64,000 nt of DNA from Cyrtodaria siliqua (lineage: Eukaryota > Mollusca > Bivalvia > Adapedonta > Hiatellidae), in contig JAWPHD010001806.1 of NCBI GenBank assembly GCA_037043455.1, positions 229,274 to 293,273 on the forward strand, written 5' to 3'. Position numbers and translations under genes: made by a program. Shown here piece after piece: positions 41,990 through 54,327 of the stretch (position 1 is the stretch's first letter; every line of letters begins with the position of its first letter). The notes beneath the pieces are model-generated. The model saw only the letters and a program-made list of their open reading frames with translations, was not told the origin of the DNA and did no database searches.

Positions 41990-44900
41990 CTGTGGTAATA
42001 TTGATATATTACACCACCCTGTAGTACATTGGTATGTTACAACACCCTGTAGTACATTGGTATGTCATAACAACCTGTGATACATTGGTATGTTACAGCA
42101 CCCTGTAGTTCATTGGTATGTTACAGCACCCTGTAGTACATTGGTATGTCATAACAACCTGTGATACATTGGTATGTTACAGCACCCTGTAGTACATTGG
42201 TATGTCATAACAACCTGTGATACATTGGTATGTTACAGCACCCTGTAGTACATTGGAATGTTACAACACCCTTTAGTACATTGGTATGTTACACCACCCT
42301 ATAGTACATTGGTATGTCATAACACCCTGTGATACCTTTGTATGTTACACCACCCTATAGTACATTGGTATGTCATAACACCCTGTGATACATTGGTATG
42401 TTACACCATCCTGTAGTACATTGGTATGTTACACCACCCTATAGTACATTGGTATGTCACAACACCCTGTGATACCTTGGTATGTCATAACACCCTGTGA
42501 TACATTTGTCTGTTAGACCAACCTGTAGTACATTGGTATGTTACACCACCCTGTAGTACATTGGTATGTTACACCACCCTGTAGTGCATTGGTATGTTAC
42601 AGCACCCTCTACTACATTGGTATGTTACAGCACCCTGTAGTACATTGGTATGTCATAACAACCTGTGATACATTGTTATGTTACAACACCTTGTAATACA
42701 TTGGTATGTCATAACACCCTGTGATACCTTGGTATGTTACAACACTCTGTAGTGTATGTCATAACACCCTGTGATACATTGGTATGTTACACCACCCTGT
42801 TTTGTAGTACATTGGTATGTTACAACACCTTGTAAATACATTGGTATGTCATAACACCCTGTGATACCTTGGTATGTTACACCACCCTGTATTGTAGTAC
42901 ATTGGTATGTTACAACACCTTGTAGTACATTGGTATGTCATAACAACCTGTGATACATTGGTATGTTACAGCACCCTGTAGTACATTGGTATGTCATAAC
43001 AACCTGTGATACATTGGTATGTTACAGCACCCTGTAGTACATTGGTATGTTACAACACCCTGTAGTACATTGGTATGTCATAACAACCTGTGATACATTG
43101 GTATGTTACAGCACCCTGTAGTACATTGGTATGTCATAACAACCTGTGATACATTGGTATGTTACAGCACCCTGTAGTACATTGGTATGTTACAACACCC
43201 TTTAGTACATTGGTATGTTACACCACCCTATAGTACATTGGTATGTCATAACACCCTGTGATACCTTGGTATGTCATAACACCCTGTGATACATTGGTAT
43301 GTTACACCATCCTGTAGTACATTGGTATGTTACAACACCCTTTAGTACATTGGTATGTTACACCACCCTATAGTACATTGATATGTCACAACACCCTGTG
43401 ATACCTTGGTATGTCATAACACCCTGTGATACATTGGTCTGTTAGACCAACCTGTAGTACATTTGTCTGTTACAACACCCTGTAGTACAATGGTATGTTA
43501 CACCACCCTGTAGTACATTGGTATGTTACACCACCGTGTAGTGCATTGGTATGTTACAGCACCCTGTAGTACATTGGTATGTTACAGCACCATGTAGTAC
43601 ATTGGTATGTCATAACAACCTGTGATACATTGTTATGTTACAACACCTTGTAATACATTGGTATGTTACACCACCATGTAGTACATTGGTATGTACAGCA
43701 CCCTGTAGTACAATGGTATGTCATAACAACCTGTGATACATTGGTATGTTACAACACCTTGTAATACATTGGTATGTCATAACGCCCTGTGATACCTTGG
43801 TATGTTACAACACTCTGTAGTGTATGTCATAACACCCTGTGATACATTGGTATGTTACACCACCCTGTAGTACATTGCTATGTTACAACACCTTGTAGTA
43901 CATTGGTATGTCATAACACCCTGTGATACCTTGGTATGTTACAACACTCTGTAGTGTATGTCATAACACCCTGTGATACATTGGTCTGTTACAAGACCCT
44001 GTAGTACATTGGTATGTTACAGCACCCTGTAGTACATTGGTATGTCATAACAACCTGTGATACATTGGTATGTCACAACACCCTGCAGTACATTGGTATG
44101 TCATAACACCCTGGGATACCTTGGTATGTTACAACACTCTGTAGTGTATGTCATAACACCCTGTGATACATTGGTATGTTACACCACCCTGTAGTACATT
44201 GGTATGTAACACCACCCTGTAGTACATTGGTATGTCATAACAACCTGTGATACATTGGTATGTTACACCACCCTGTATTGTAGTACATTGGTATGTTACA
44301 ACACCTTGTAATACATTGGTATGTTACACCACCCTGTAGTACATTGGTATGTTACAGCACCCTGTAGTACATTGTTATGTCATAACACCCTATGATACTT
44401 TGGTATGTTACAACACTCTGTAGTGTATGTCATAACACCCTGTGATACATTGGTATGTTACATCACCCTGTAGTACATTGGTATTTTACAACACCCTATA
44501 GTACATTGGTACGTCATAACACCCTGTGATACCTTGGTATGTCATAACACCCTGTGATACATTGGTATGTTACACCACCCTGTAGTACATTGGTATGTTA
44601 CAACACCCTGTAGTACATTGGTATGTCATAACAACCTGTAGTACATTGGTATGTTACACCACCCTGTAGTACATTGGTATGTTACACCACCCTTTAGTAC
44701 ATTGGTATGTCATAACAACCTGTGATACATTGGTATGTTACACCACCCTGTATTGTAGTACATTGGTATGTTACAACACCTTGTAATACATTGGTATGTT
44801 ACACCACCCTGTAGTACATTGGTATGTTACAGCACCCTGTAGTACATTGGTATGTCATAACAACCGGTGATACATTTGTGTTACAACACCTTGTAATACA

Positions 44901-47665
44901 TTGGTATGTCATAACACCCTGTGATACCTTGGTATGTTATAACACTCTGTAGTGTATGTCATAACACCCTGTGATACATTGGTATGTTACACCACCCTGT
45001 AGTACATTGGTATGTTACACCACCCTATAGTACATTGGTATGTTACACCACCCTGTAGTACATTCATATATTACACCAACCTGTTGTACATTGGTATGTT
45101 ACACCACCCTGTAGTACATTGGTATGTTACAGCACCCTGTAGTTCATTGGTATGTCATAACAACCTGTGATACATTGGTATGTTACAACACCTTGTAATA
45201 CATTGGTATTTCATAACACCCTGTGATACCTTGGTATGTTATAACACTCTGTAGTGTATGTCATAACACCCTGTGATACATTGGTATGTTACACCACCCT
45301 GTAGTACATTGGTATGTTAACCACCCTGTAGTACATTGATATGTCATAACACCCTGTGATACCTTGGTATGTTACAACACTCTGTAGTGTATGTCATAAC
45401 GCCCTGTGATACATTGGTCTGTTACAACACCCTGTAGTACATTGGTATGTTACAGCACCCTGTAGTTTATTGGTATGTCATAACAACCTGTGATACATTG
45501 GTATGTCACAACACCCTGTAGTACATTGGTATGTCATAACACCCTGTGATACATTGGTATGTTACAACACTCTGTAGTGTATGTCATAACACCCTGTGAT
45601 ACATTTGTATGTTACACCACCCTGTAGTACATTGGTATGTTACAACACCCTTTAGTACATTGGTATGTTACACCACCTTATAGTACATTGGTACATCATA
45701 ACACCCTGTGATACCTTGGTATGTCATAACACCCTGTGATACATTGGTATGTTACACCACCCTGTAGTACATTGGTATGTTACAACACCCTGTAGTACAT
45801 TGGTATGTCATAACAACCTATAGTACATTGGTAGGTTACAACACCCTGTAGTACATTGGTATGTCATAACACCCTGTGATACATTGGTATCTTACAATAC
45901 CCAGTAGTACAATGGTATGTCATAACACCCTGTGATACCTTGGTATGTTACAACACCTTGTAATACATTGGTATGTCAAAATACCCTTGTTCATACATTG
46001 GTTTGTCATAACAAGTAGTACATTGGTATGCTGATACATTGGTTTGTCATAACAAGTAGTACATTGGTATGATGATACATTGGTATGTCATAACAAGTAG
46101 TACATTGGTATGCCATAACACCCTGTGATACATTGGTATGTTACACCACCCTGTAGTACATTGGTATGTTACACCACCCTGTAGTACATTGGTATGTCAT
46201 AACACCCTGCGATACACTGGTATGTTACAACACCTTGTAATACATTGGTATGTCAAAATACCCTTGTTGATACATTGGTACGTCATAACAAGTAGTACAT
46301 TGATATGCTGATACATTGGTATGTCATAACAAGTAGTACATTGGTATGCTGATACTTTGGTATGTTACAACACCCTGTAGTACATTGGTATGTCATAACT
46401 CCCTGTGATACATTGGTATTTAATAAAACCCTGTAATACATTGGTATGTTACACCATCCTGCAATACATTGGTATGTCACAAATCCTTCTATAACATTAG
46501 TATGTTACACTACCCTGTAATACATTGGTATGTTATAACACACTGTCATACACCGGCATGTTACATCATCCTGTAGTACATTGGTATGATAAACACCTTG
46601 TAACACATTGGTATGTTACAACACCCTGTAATATATTGGTATGTTACAACACCCTGTAATATATTGGTATGTTACAACATCATGTATTACATTGGTATGT
46701 TACACTCTGTAATATATTGGCATGTTACAACAGCCTGGAAAATATTTTTATGTTACAACACCATCTAATATATTGGTATGTTATGACACCATGTAATTCA
46801 TTTTTATGTTACAACACCTTGTAATACATTGGTATGCTACAACACACTGTAACATATTGGTATGTTACAACAGCCTGTAATAGATTGGTATGTTACAACA
46901 CCATGTAATACATCGATATGTTATGTCACCCTGTAATACATTGGTATGTTACAACACCATGTAATACATTGGTATGTTACAACACCTTGCAATACATTGG
47001 TATGTTACAACACTCTGTAATACATTGATATGTTATAACACTCCATAACACATTGGTATGTAACAACACATTGTAATACATTGGTATGTTACAACACCCT
47101 GCATTACATTGGTATGTTACAACACTCACACTCTGTAATACATGGTATGTTACAACACTCTGTAACACATTGGTATGTAACAACACTCTGTAACACATTG
47201 GTATGTCACATTACCCTGCAATACATTGGTATGTTACAGCACACTGTAATACATTGGTATGTTACAACACTCCATAATACATTGGTATGTTACAACAGCC
47301 TGTAATACATTGGTATGTTACAACACCATGTAATACATTGGTGTGTAAAACACACTGTAATACATTGGTATGTTACAACACTCTGTAATACATTGGCATG
47401 TCACAACACCCTGTAATACATTGGTATGTTACAACACCCTGTAATACATTTGTATGTTACAACACCCTGTAATACATTGGTATGTTACAACAGCCTGTAA
47501 TACATTGGTATGTTACAACACCCTGTAATACATTGGTATGTTACAACAGCCTGTAATACATTGGTATGTTACAATACCCTGTAATACATTGGTATGCTAC
47601 AACACCCTGTAATACAATGGTATGTAATGACACCCTGTAATACATTGGTATGTTACAACACATTG
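41990..47665 (+). repeat. 5.7-kb satellite of 28-bp units with mixed variants
   Basis: About 200 units of 28 bp. One main variant begins ACATTGGTATGTTAC and ends CACCCTGTAGT. The second has ACATTGGTATGTCATAAC and ends CCTGTGAT. The two often alternate. A 22-base shortened unit (GTATGTCATAAC directly after CTCTGTAGT) marks nine sites (near 42744, 43809, 43945, 44133, 44413, 44943, 45246, 45376, 45569), always beside the same neighbours, so blocks of several units were copied together. From about 45960 there are AAGTAGTACATTGGTATGC variants, and after 46500 almost only AATACATTGGTATGTTACAA. Frames across it are by-products. Confidence 0.95.
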
Positions 47666-48374
47666 TTTTTATATTTAGAAGGTAGGACATGGCAGTTAAT
47701 GCTGGTACAAGAATATATTATGTTATAGTCTAAAATATCTAATTTGCTGGATTTAACCGCAGTCTATATGGAAATTGCATTATCCATCAATAATTATAAG
47801 TGAACAATGGTTTGTAAAGTATGAGTGCACTTCTTTCTTTTTTTTCCGATCCGAGTTACAACCATCAGTGGACAAACACTGAAGAACGTAGTAATTTGCA
47901 TCTATATTTTCAGCTGCAGTCTTCGGAACTTCCTGATGCGGATGATATATGTCAACAAGATTTAATGAAGAACATATATCGAGACTGACATGTATTTCCT
48001 CAAGCCCGACATCTTCTCAAGGAATTAGAAAATTATTAATGCAGGTCAGAAGCCAACTTCACCATGTCAATATCTTTTCATAAACTTTCAATTGCTGGCT
48101 ATTTATCATGTTTTTCTACCATTATGTGGGAGTTTCACCCAACTACTATATAATTTCAGTATTGGTTTTGGTTTCAGCAGATGAAAATATAAATTTATGA
48201 TGCAATTTACACAAAATCGCGTTCATATAATTTCCGGGGATGTCAGCATGGCGTCAACACGAGCGCCACCTAACAGGGAATTATACACCCGTTTTCTAAA
48301 GTTTTTATGTTAAAGCATTTCCTAGGTGTCAGGTCAATGTATATTTATATCCACGTTTATTTAATTGATTGTCT
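47666..48374. other. no gene seen
   Basis: AT-rich sequence after the satellite. It lacks frames or units that can be supported. Confidence 0.4.
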
Positions 48375-49520
48375 TTAATTCTTTCCAAGGGTTTGTAGTA
48401 TAGTGGCGTACATTGCACACCTGGCACTTCCCTATGGGTTTTGCAAAATATCTAATGGCTACACATTTTCTATTCAAAATGTTTTTACAATCTGATATCA
48501 AATCCATGTTCGTTCTGGCATTAACAAACTGTCATTGTCTCTGAACATAAAATAAAAACAATAAATGTAATTTGCTTCATTGGAATTAAAACAGATTTTT
48601 TTCGGATTCACTGTCAAACCCAATGAATCCATCAACCCTGACTGTATCCAGGATATTTTGTTAAAAAGTTGCCCCCCTGCAAACGAATTGAATTGAATTG
48701 AATGTTGTTTAACGGCTCATCAACACAGTATAGGTTATTTAGAGCCACCCCAGAGAGAGGGGAAGGATACATAGGAATACTCTTATTATCGAATAGATTC
48801 CTATGGTTCTTTAACGTGCTCGGAGGATAGATCGATACACGGGACCGCCCGGTTTACATCCCCATCCAATGGACGAGGCTGAGGGAAAGTGTCTTGCCCA
48901 AGAACACAGCGACGAAACTCAGTGGCACCACGGAGGATTGAACCCGGGGCCTCCGGTTACAAATCGACGAAACTCAGTGCCCTGCAAACGAGAATCATCT
49001 ATATAGGCCAGGCTAATGTGACACTGCGACCGAAGTTGCGCAAAAACAGTTTAAGCACCTTCGTGAATACTCTAGGTGCTATAGAAAGTCCCATTACTAA
49101 TGAAGTAAACTGGTATTAATATTTCCATAGCAAAACCGAAAATATGTATATATATGTATGGAATAATAGGCCTCCGACAAGTCAACTGAAGCAAAATAGC
49201 AATCTTTACGCACTGATTCAATGTTTCCATTTTAAAATGTATTTTGTCCATAAAATTCGTATTAAACGGCTTTAAATTTTATATAACGTGCACACGTCCA
49301 TCTTTTTTAGGTCTAGTGAAAATATTCCAAATAAACTCTCCTTCAGAAACTCCAACCACTGCTTCAATAATTTTACAATCCAGAAAATGCATAATTTCCT
49401 TGTCAATGTCTGCTTTCTCGGAATCACTGAATTTAAACGGTTCTGGAATTTGCTTTTGTATGGGAGTTTTTCCTAGTCGACAGAATAACCACAAATAGTA
49501 TTTAATAACCATTTATCGCT
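48375..49520 (-). pseudogene. DIRS-like reverse transcriptase, decayed, split by SINE copy 3
   Basis: On the minus strand the order is that of DIRS-type (tyrosine-recombinase) retrotransposon RT. PEPFKFSDSEKADIDKEI and FTRPKKDGRV lie at 49279-49460, KMETLNQCVKIA near 49215, LSIAPRVFTKVLKLFL at 49046-49093, and LDSLGLTVNPKK at 48600-48640. Then come a MTVRL-like segment and FAKPIGKCQVC near 48400. The Tyr-x-Asp-Asp box is destroyed and several stops and shifts occur. The SINE at 48687-48979 sits between the fingers/palm part and the NPKK part. RNase H and recombinase are not seen. The reading frame upstream (49594-50815) is the matching gag-like ORF. Confidence 0.75.
48687..48979 (-). mobile_element. 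tRNA-derived SINE, copy 3, head truncated
   Basis: The body is as in copies 1 and 2, with ATTGA repeats at its 3' end. CCCTGCAAACGA flanks it (48675-48686, 48980-48991), a 12-bp duplication within DIRS sequence. The tRNA-like A box is missing: after GGTTACAAAT the sequence switches to CGACGAAACTCAGTG, which repeats an internal stretch from 48910. A segment of about 25 bases near 48775 is also deleted. Confidence 0.85.
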
Positions 49521-49593
49521 AGAGGTTTTCATCCACTTATTAAAATTGAATGTCGTTTTACTTGCTAAAAAGTTTTCAGGAGTGTTTATAAGC

Positions 49594-50815
49594 TTAAATG
49601 TACTTACAGGCACTATTTCTGCTGGGACTTTTGGTACTGGTTGTTTTTCTTGTGCTGATTTTGGTACCTTGGAAGTTGTATTGGGAGGTTTTCCCCTTTT
49701 TTAATTGATTGTGCAAATTTCCACTGTTGGTGGGAGGGGTGTGAGGGTATTGAAACATCCCTTGCTGATGGTTGCTTCTGCCCCAAAAAAGTCGACCTTG
49801 TCTGCGATTTTGCTGCAACAGCCTGTTGAATGATGCAGACTATTTTTGTGTCATCAAATGTTTAATTTCTTCATTTAGTTTGTCCCCAAACAGCAATGAT
49901 GCTGAAGCTGTCTGATCTGCATTGCAGAGAGTTTTAAAGTGGGGCACCAATTCTTTCTTTATCTTTTCCCTACTGATGTTATTTGCGGTTGACACCGACT
50001 CACACAACAGTTTAAAGTGCCTATGACCAAGGGTTTCAGATCTTTTGTAGGTACATTGTCATTGTTATGGAGCATGTCCACCATTCGCACCACTGGCACT
50101 AAAGCAGAATTATACTGGCCAATAGATTTCTGGAGCAAGACATCATTGGACCTTGCCTCCCATTTTAATTGCTTCCACACGGACATTTCAATCTGGTGAG
50201 CCTGAAAATTCTCAATATTTTCAGGCCTCTTGAATTTCCCTCGAAGTTCATCCAAGATTCTTTTCTCTTTCCTACTGCTCTCAATGCCTTTTTGGTAACT
50301 GTTGCCAACTTCTCACTAACCCTATCCCCTGTTGGGGTCTGTTGAGTATAAAATGCTTCCAAGTCACCCAAAAAAGCATCATCCTCTTTCCTGTCTGATC
50401 GTCATATGATGACTGATATTAAATTGTGACCTGACCTTGCCTGTTAACCGCATCCAGCAAATCATTCACGTTCTCAGGTTGGCTACTTCCGTTTCGCCAC
50501 CATGTGTCAATTTTTGCTTTTTATTTCGATTCTGCTCATTCACTGTGATTCTCCGCTTGTTTATTTGATCTTCGAGTTTGTTAACCATCGCCGACAATTG
50601 CCATACTGTCTGCGCTGTGGTTTAAAATTCCACCACACTGTCAGAAAATGTCGCTAGAATTTCCTCCCCCTTTTGCAGGAAACAGTCAAGATTGTTTACA
50701 TTCCCCTCATTATCTTGCGCATTGCCACAGTCTGTTATTCTGCCCACGCGCACTGAGACGCACACCGGTTGAGTCACCAATTTCGGCAATCGTACTGCGC
50801 AGATCACAGCACATG
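49594..50815 (-). pseudogene. DIRS-like gag-type ORF, decayed
   Basis: Upstream of the RT on the minus strand, pieces read FLQKGEEILATFSDSV (50660-50710) and LEDQINKRRITVNEQNRNKK (about 50500-50590). Further on are DLEAFYTQQTPTGDRVSEKL (50300-50370), NIENFQAHQIEMSVWKQL (50150-50215) and a Gln/Asn-rich tail (49594-49818). The coiled-coil start, the TGDxVSEKLA block and the xxxNxxIWxxL block are the layout of the first ORF of DIRS elements, which is thought to act as a nucleic-acid-binding capsid-like protein. Stops and shifts separate the pieces. It points the same way as the RT and directly precedes it, so both are one element. Confidence 0.65.
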
Positions 50816-50829
50816 CAGATTAGAGAACT

Positions 50830-51205
50830 TTCTGAGAAAGGGCGAGGAAATTCTAGAAACTTTCCAGACGTTGAGCTTTTGAGGGCCATAGTCTGAAAAT
50901 AAACGAACTGTCCTCAACCGTCATCCAATTGCAAAAGGATCTGAAAAGGGCCCGTCCTTGCAATCGGGAAGAATTGATGAAGAACCACCGACAAAAAGTC
51001 TCATTATGAACCAATTTTGGAGGAAGAAGACTCCGACGATGAGATCGAGACTGATGATTTATTACAAAGCTGAAACCATAGTCTGGTGAAAAAGGCAGGG
51101 ATGAATTTCTGACAGAACTGGATGAGTTTTTCGAGGAAGAAGGAAAAACTGGGGACCCTTTTAAGGAAAATGTAGCCAGGGTAGTGAACAAGACATTTCA
51201 GTAAT
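50830..51205 (+). pseudogene. second DIRS gag-like fragment, head-to-head with the first
   Basis: On the plus strand GAGGAAATTCTAGAAAC matches the minus-strand start GAGGAAATTCTAGCGAC. It is followed by a heptad-like stretch (LSSTVIQLQKDLKRA, 50905-50950) and LDEFFEEEGKTGDPFKENVA at 51120-51180, equivalent to the TGDRVSEKLA block of the neighbour. The two gag starts are about 150 bases apart and divergent. The fragment is cut off after VVNKTF. Sequence differs clearly, so they are not a simple recent inverted duplicate. Confidence 0.55.
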
Positions 51206-51724
51206 CATACAATTATCAACCATAATTGACCTCTTCCTCCACGCAGTAGCCTAATCACCATTGGATCTCACGAGAAGGAGTGTTGAGGAAGCCGACGCCT
51301 TGCCTCAGTCCAGCCATCAACCACAATATATGCAATGTCCGAGGCATAACAAACACCAACACACAGCAACCACACAACTTATAATACCCAACACAATGCC
51401 CCAACTAAACATAAACTCACGTTATGAACCGAACAGTCCCCAGTTTGTTGCCCGTAAGTATAAGTATTCTGCAAATGGACACACTAATCACCCCAAGCAT
51501 ATATGATATGAGTAAAGCAACCTGAGGACCAGGGAGCTCGTATCATCCACACTACAAACCACAAACGAACAAACCATATACACCGGAAAGAGCTAACACA
51601 GGAAATTAGGTTGAATTAACCACTGATGTTCGCTCTTGTTTTGGCATAGGCTTATGTCACTTTCAAAATTCAAAATTATATTTTAATTCTAGACTATTGT
51701 ACCTATACCTTTAGGACGTCCTAT
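51206..51724. other. no gene supported
   Basis: CA- and ACA-rich sequence. An 81-codon plus frame at 51261-51506, rich in Gln, His and Asn, has no recognisable domain and could be the remainder of the DIRS gag tail. Confidence 0.35.
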
Positions 51725-53320
51725 TGGTTTTACGGCGGAGGGACTATAGACCTTAGAATCACACACACACACACACTTGCAAAACGTCAATTCACATACA
51801 AAGTTTCGTCAGTGGGGGTGTTATGGTTTTGATGTTATCGCGCAGAATGCACATTACCACATAAGGTCATAGTGACCCTGACCATTGACCTGCTAACCTG
51901 AATGAAATACAGTATTTTTCTTACAAAGGGAAATGTTCCTATGAAGTTTCATGAGTGTAGGTGTTATGGCTTTGAAGCTATCTCACAAAATGCCTATTTC
52001 CATATAATGTCAGAGTGACCTTGACCTTTGACCAAAAGACCCAAAATCAATAGGGTTCCTCCTCTCACCAAAGTCAATATACCTGAGTGTGGGTGTTATA
52101 GTTTCACAGTTATTGCAAGGAATGCCTATTTCCATATAAGGTCATGGTCACCTTGACCTTTGTCCCACTGAACCATAATCAATAGGGTTTCTCCTCTCAC
52201 CAAAGGCAATGTACCTATGAAGTTTCAGAAGTGTGAGTATTATGGTTTCGAAGTTATCAGCTGGAATGTCTATTTCCATATAAGGTCATGGTGACCTTGA
52301 CCTTTGACCTACTGGCCCCAAAAACAACAGGGTACCTCCTCTCAACTAGGGCAATGTACCTATGAAGTTTTATGAGTGTAGGTGTTACGGTTTTGAAGTT
52401 ATTGTGTGGAGTGTATATTTCAATATCAGGTCACCTACTGGGCCCAAAAGATAGGTTTTCTGCTTTCAACAAGGGTGATGAACCTATGAAATTTCATCAG
52501 TCCAGGTGTTATGGTTTTGAAGTTATCAGGTGGAATTGATACTTCCATATAAGGTGACAGTGACCTTGACCTTTGACCTACTGACCCCAAACACGTTATG
52601 ATTTCTCCACTCACCATGAGCAATGTACGTTTGAAGTTTTAAAAATGTAGGTGTTTCAGTTTTGAAGTTACAAAGAATATAAGACGACAGTGACCTTGAC
52701 CTTTGACCTACCAAACCCAAAAGCAATAGGGTTTCTCCTCTCACCTAGGGTAATGTACCTCTGACATTTTATGAGTGCAGGTGTTATGGTTTTGAAGTTA
52801 CTGTGCAGAATGCGTATTTCCATAAAAGGTCATCATGACCTTGACCTTTGACCTACTGATCCCAAAAGCAATAGGGTTCTCCCTCTTACCTATGGCAATG
52901 TAAATTGAAATTATGAAGTTTCATGAGTATAGGTATTTCGAAGTCATGCAATTTTCTATAAGGTCATGATGACCTTGATCTTTGAGCTACTGACCCCAAA
53001 AACAATATGGATCCTCCTCTAACCTTGGGCAATGTACCTATGAAGTCTCATGAGTTATAGCTTCAAAGTTATTGTCCGGAATGTATTTTTATATATAAGG
53101 TTATGGTGGTGACCTTGACCTTTGACCTACTGACCCAAAAACAAAAGGGATCCTCCTCTCACCTACGGCAATGTACCTATGAAGTTTCATGGGTGTAGGT
53201 GTAATGGTTTCAGAGTTATTGTACGGAATAAGCAACTGTTTACAGACGGACGGACGGACGGACAGACAGACGGACGACCCCATACCATAATACGTTTGTT
53301 TTTCAAACGGGCGTATAAAA
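51725..53320 (+). mobile_element. pearl-like element, family F, with ACGG tract and 3' hairpin
   Basis: About ten irregular units of 130-160 bp each contain GACCTTGACCTTTGACCTAC, CAATAGGGTTTCTCCTCTCA, CAATGTACCTATGAAGTTTC and GTGTTATGGTTTTGAAGTTA. The end has GACGGACGGACGGACAGACA, then ACCATAATACGTTTG, a T loop, CAAACG and GGCGTATAA, so a 3' hairpin of the same position but a different sequence from families A-E. A (CA) run lies at 51761-51776. No protein is encoded. Confidence 0.7.
52283..53128. promoter_or_regulatory. clustered IR3 and DR1 nuclear-receptor half-sites in array F
   Basis: Perfect AGGTCAnnnTGACCT (IR3, the estrogen-response-element form) is at 52283-52297, 52827-52841 and 52961-52975. 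Perfect TGACCTTTGACCT (DR1 on the minus strand, the RXR/HNF4/COUP form) is at 52298, 52567, 52697, 52842 and 53116 (starts); 52022 differs only in its last base. At 52283 and 52827 the IR3 runs straight into the DR1. The join also makes TCAAGGTCA, an extended half-site for NR5A/ERR-type receptors. Binding and activity are inference. Confidence 0.4.
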
Positions 53321-53901
53321 TCTACATGAATGACTAAAAGCAGTCTATCTGTTAGGTGATTTTTTTTTAGTTTCAATATGCAGGTCCCCGAATCTGTTTG
53401 AGCTTGTTAGATGAAATCAATCATGCAGTTCTGGTCCCAAATACATTCGCAAAACAGCTAGCATCCAGAAAATTATATGTTTCAGACATAAAGACAAAAA
53501 GTCACTTGTAAAATCTTACTATTTGTGGCTTTAACAAGACAAAATCTACCGCAATTCTGGAGAGAATTGGGATTACATACAATTACGAACATTTTGGTGT
53601 CACTCTGGGTCGCAAACAACTATATACTCTGAGGAGGCCTTTAAATGGGCCTCTAAGGAAGCTCTGTTAGATAGAATGGCTCTCAATATTACAATTGAGA
53701 ACAAAATGATGTGAAATAGAGAAGTTTAGTCATTGTAACCTACAAAGCAGTATCTTATTTCCACTTTTTAACAATGAAATTTGTCCGAATATTTACATAT
53801 ATCAATTTTTGTTATTCCTTGTTATGTACAATCAATAAAGGGCAATAACTCTGTAATGTTTGTTTGTATGGTGTTTTACGTCATTTTCAACATATATATA
53901 G
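53321..53901. other. no gene seen
   Basis: AT-rich sequence. Nothing shared or coding is supportable. Confidence 0.4.
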
Positions 53902-54045
53902 AGAATATTATGTCAGTGCCTTTTACTATCAAGTTTATTAGGCGAGGCTAAGAAAACGAAGAATGAAGAGGCTCTGCCGAGCCATTCTTCGTTTTCGTGC
54001 CAAGCCTAATAAACTTGACAGTAAAAGGCACTGACATAATATTCT
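53902..54045. repeat. 144-bp near-perfect palindrome
   Basis: AGAATATTATGTCAGTGCC on the left is mirrored by GGCACTGACATAATATTCT on the right. AAGTTTATTAGGC and AAACGAAGAATG are likewise mirrored by their complements. The centre is near GAGGCTCTGCCGAGCC. Only a few mismatches occur, so it is young or maintained. Confidence 0.8.
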
Positions 54046-54177
54046 ATTTATCATGTAGAATATCCATATTTTCTGTATGAATTACTATTATTACCTATTT
54101 CTCAGAATGGTACGCTTATAGAGGATGTCGCCATGTTGTTGTTTTTTGTTTGTTTTATGACGTCAGGCAACGTTACC

Positions 54178-54327
54178 TGCATGACGTCAGATAACGTTAC
54201 GTATAATAAACGCCGAGGGATTCCGCATTTATTTGCTTTATTGGTCAGTGACTAATTAAAGCAAAATTTAATAGGTCACCCCTTTATTAGGCAGAAAAGT
54301 GCATATCTGCATGATTAATGGTTATAT
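54178..54327 (+). repeat. dispersed GACGTCAGATAAC module, copy 2
   Basis: GCATGACGTCAGATAACGTT, AATAAACGCCGAGGGATTCC, CCCCTTTATTAGGCAGAAAA and GTGCATATCTGCATGAT match 10508-10645. GACGTCA also occurs at 54160, so the module's left edge may be duplicated. Confidence 0.65.

Noticed and set aside
47081..47305. 74-codon plus frame over the satellite
   Set aside because: The unit is 28 bases, so any frame cycles through all three phases of the repeat; the Val/Thr/Leu/Cys words merely mirror the satellite.
41990..47665. CRISPR-like array of 28-bp repeats
   Set aside because: There are no spacers, the units follow each other directly, and the setting is a eukaryotic genome.
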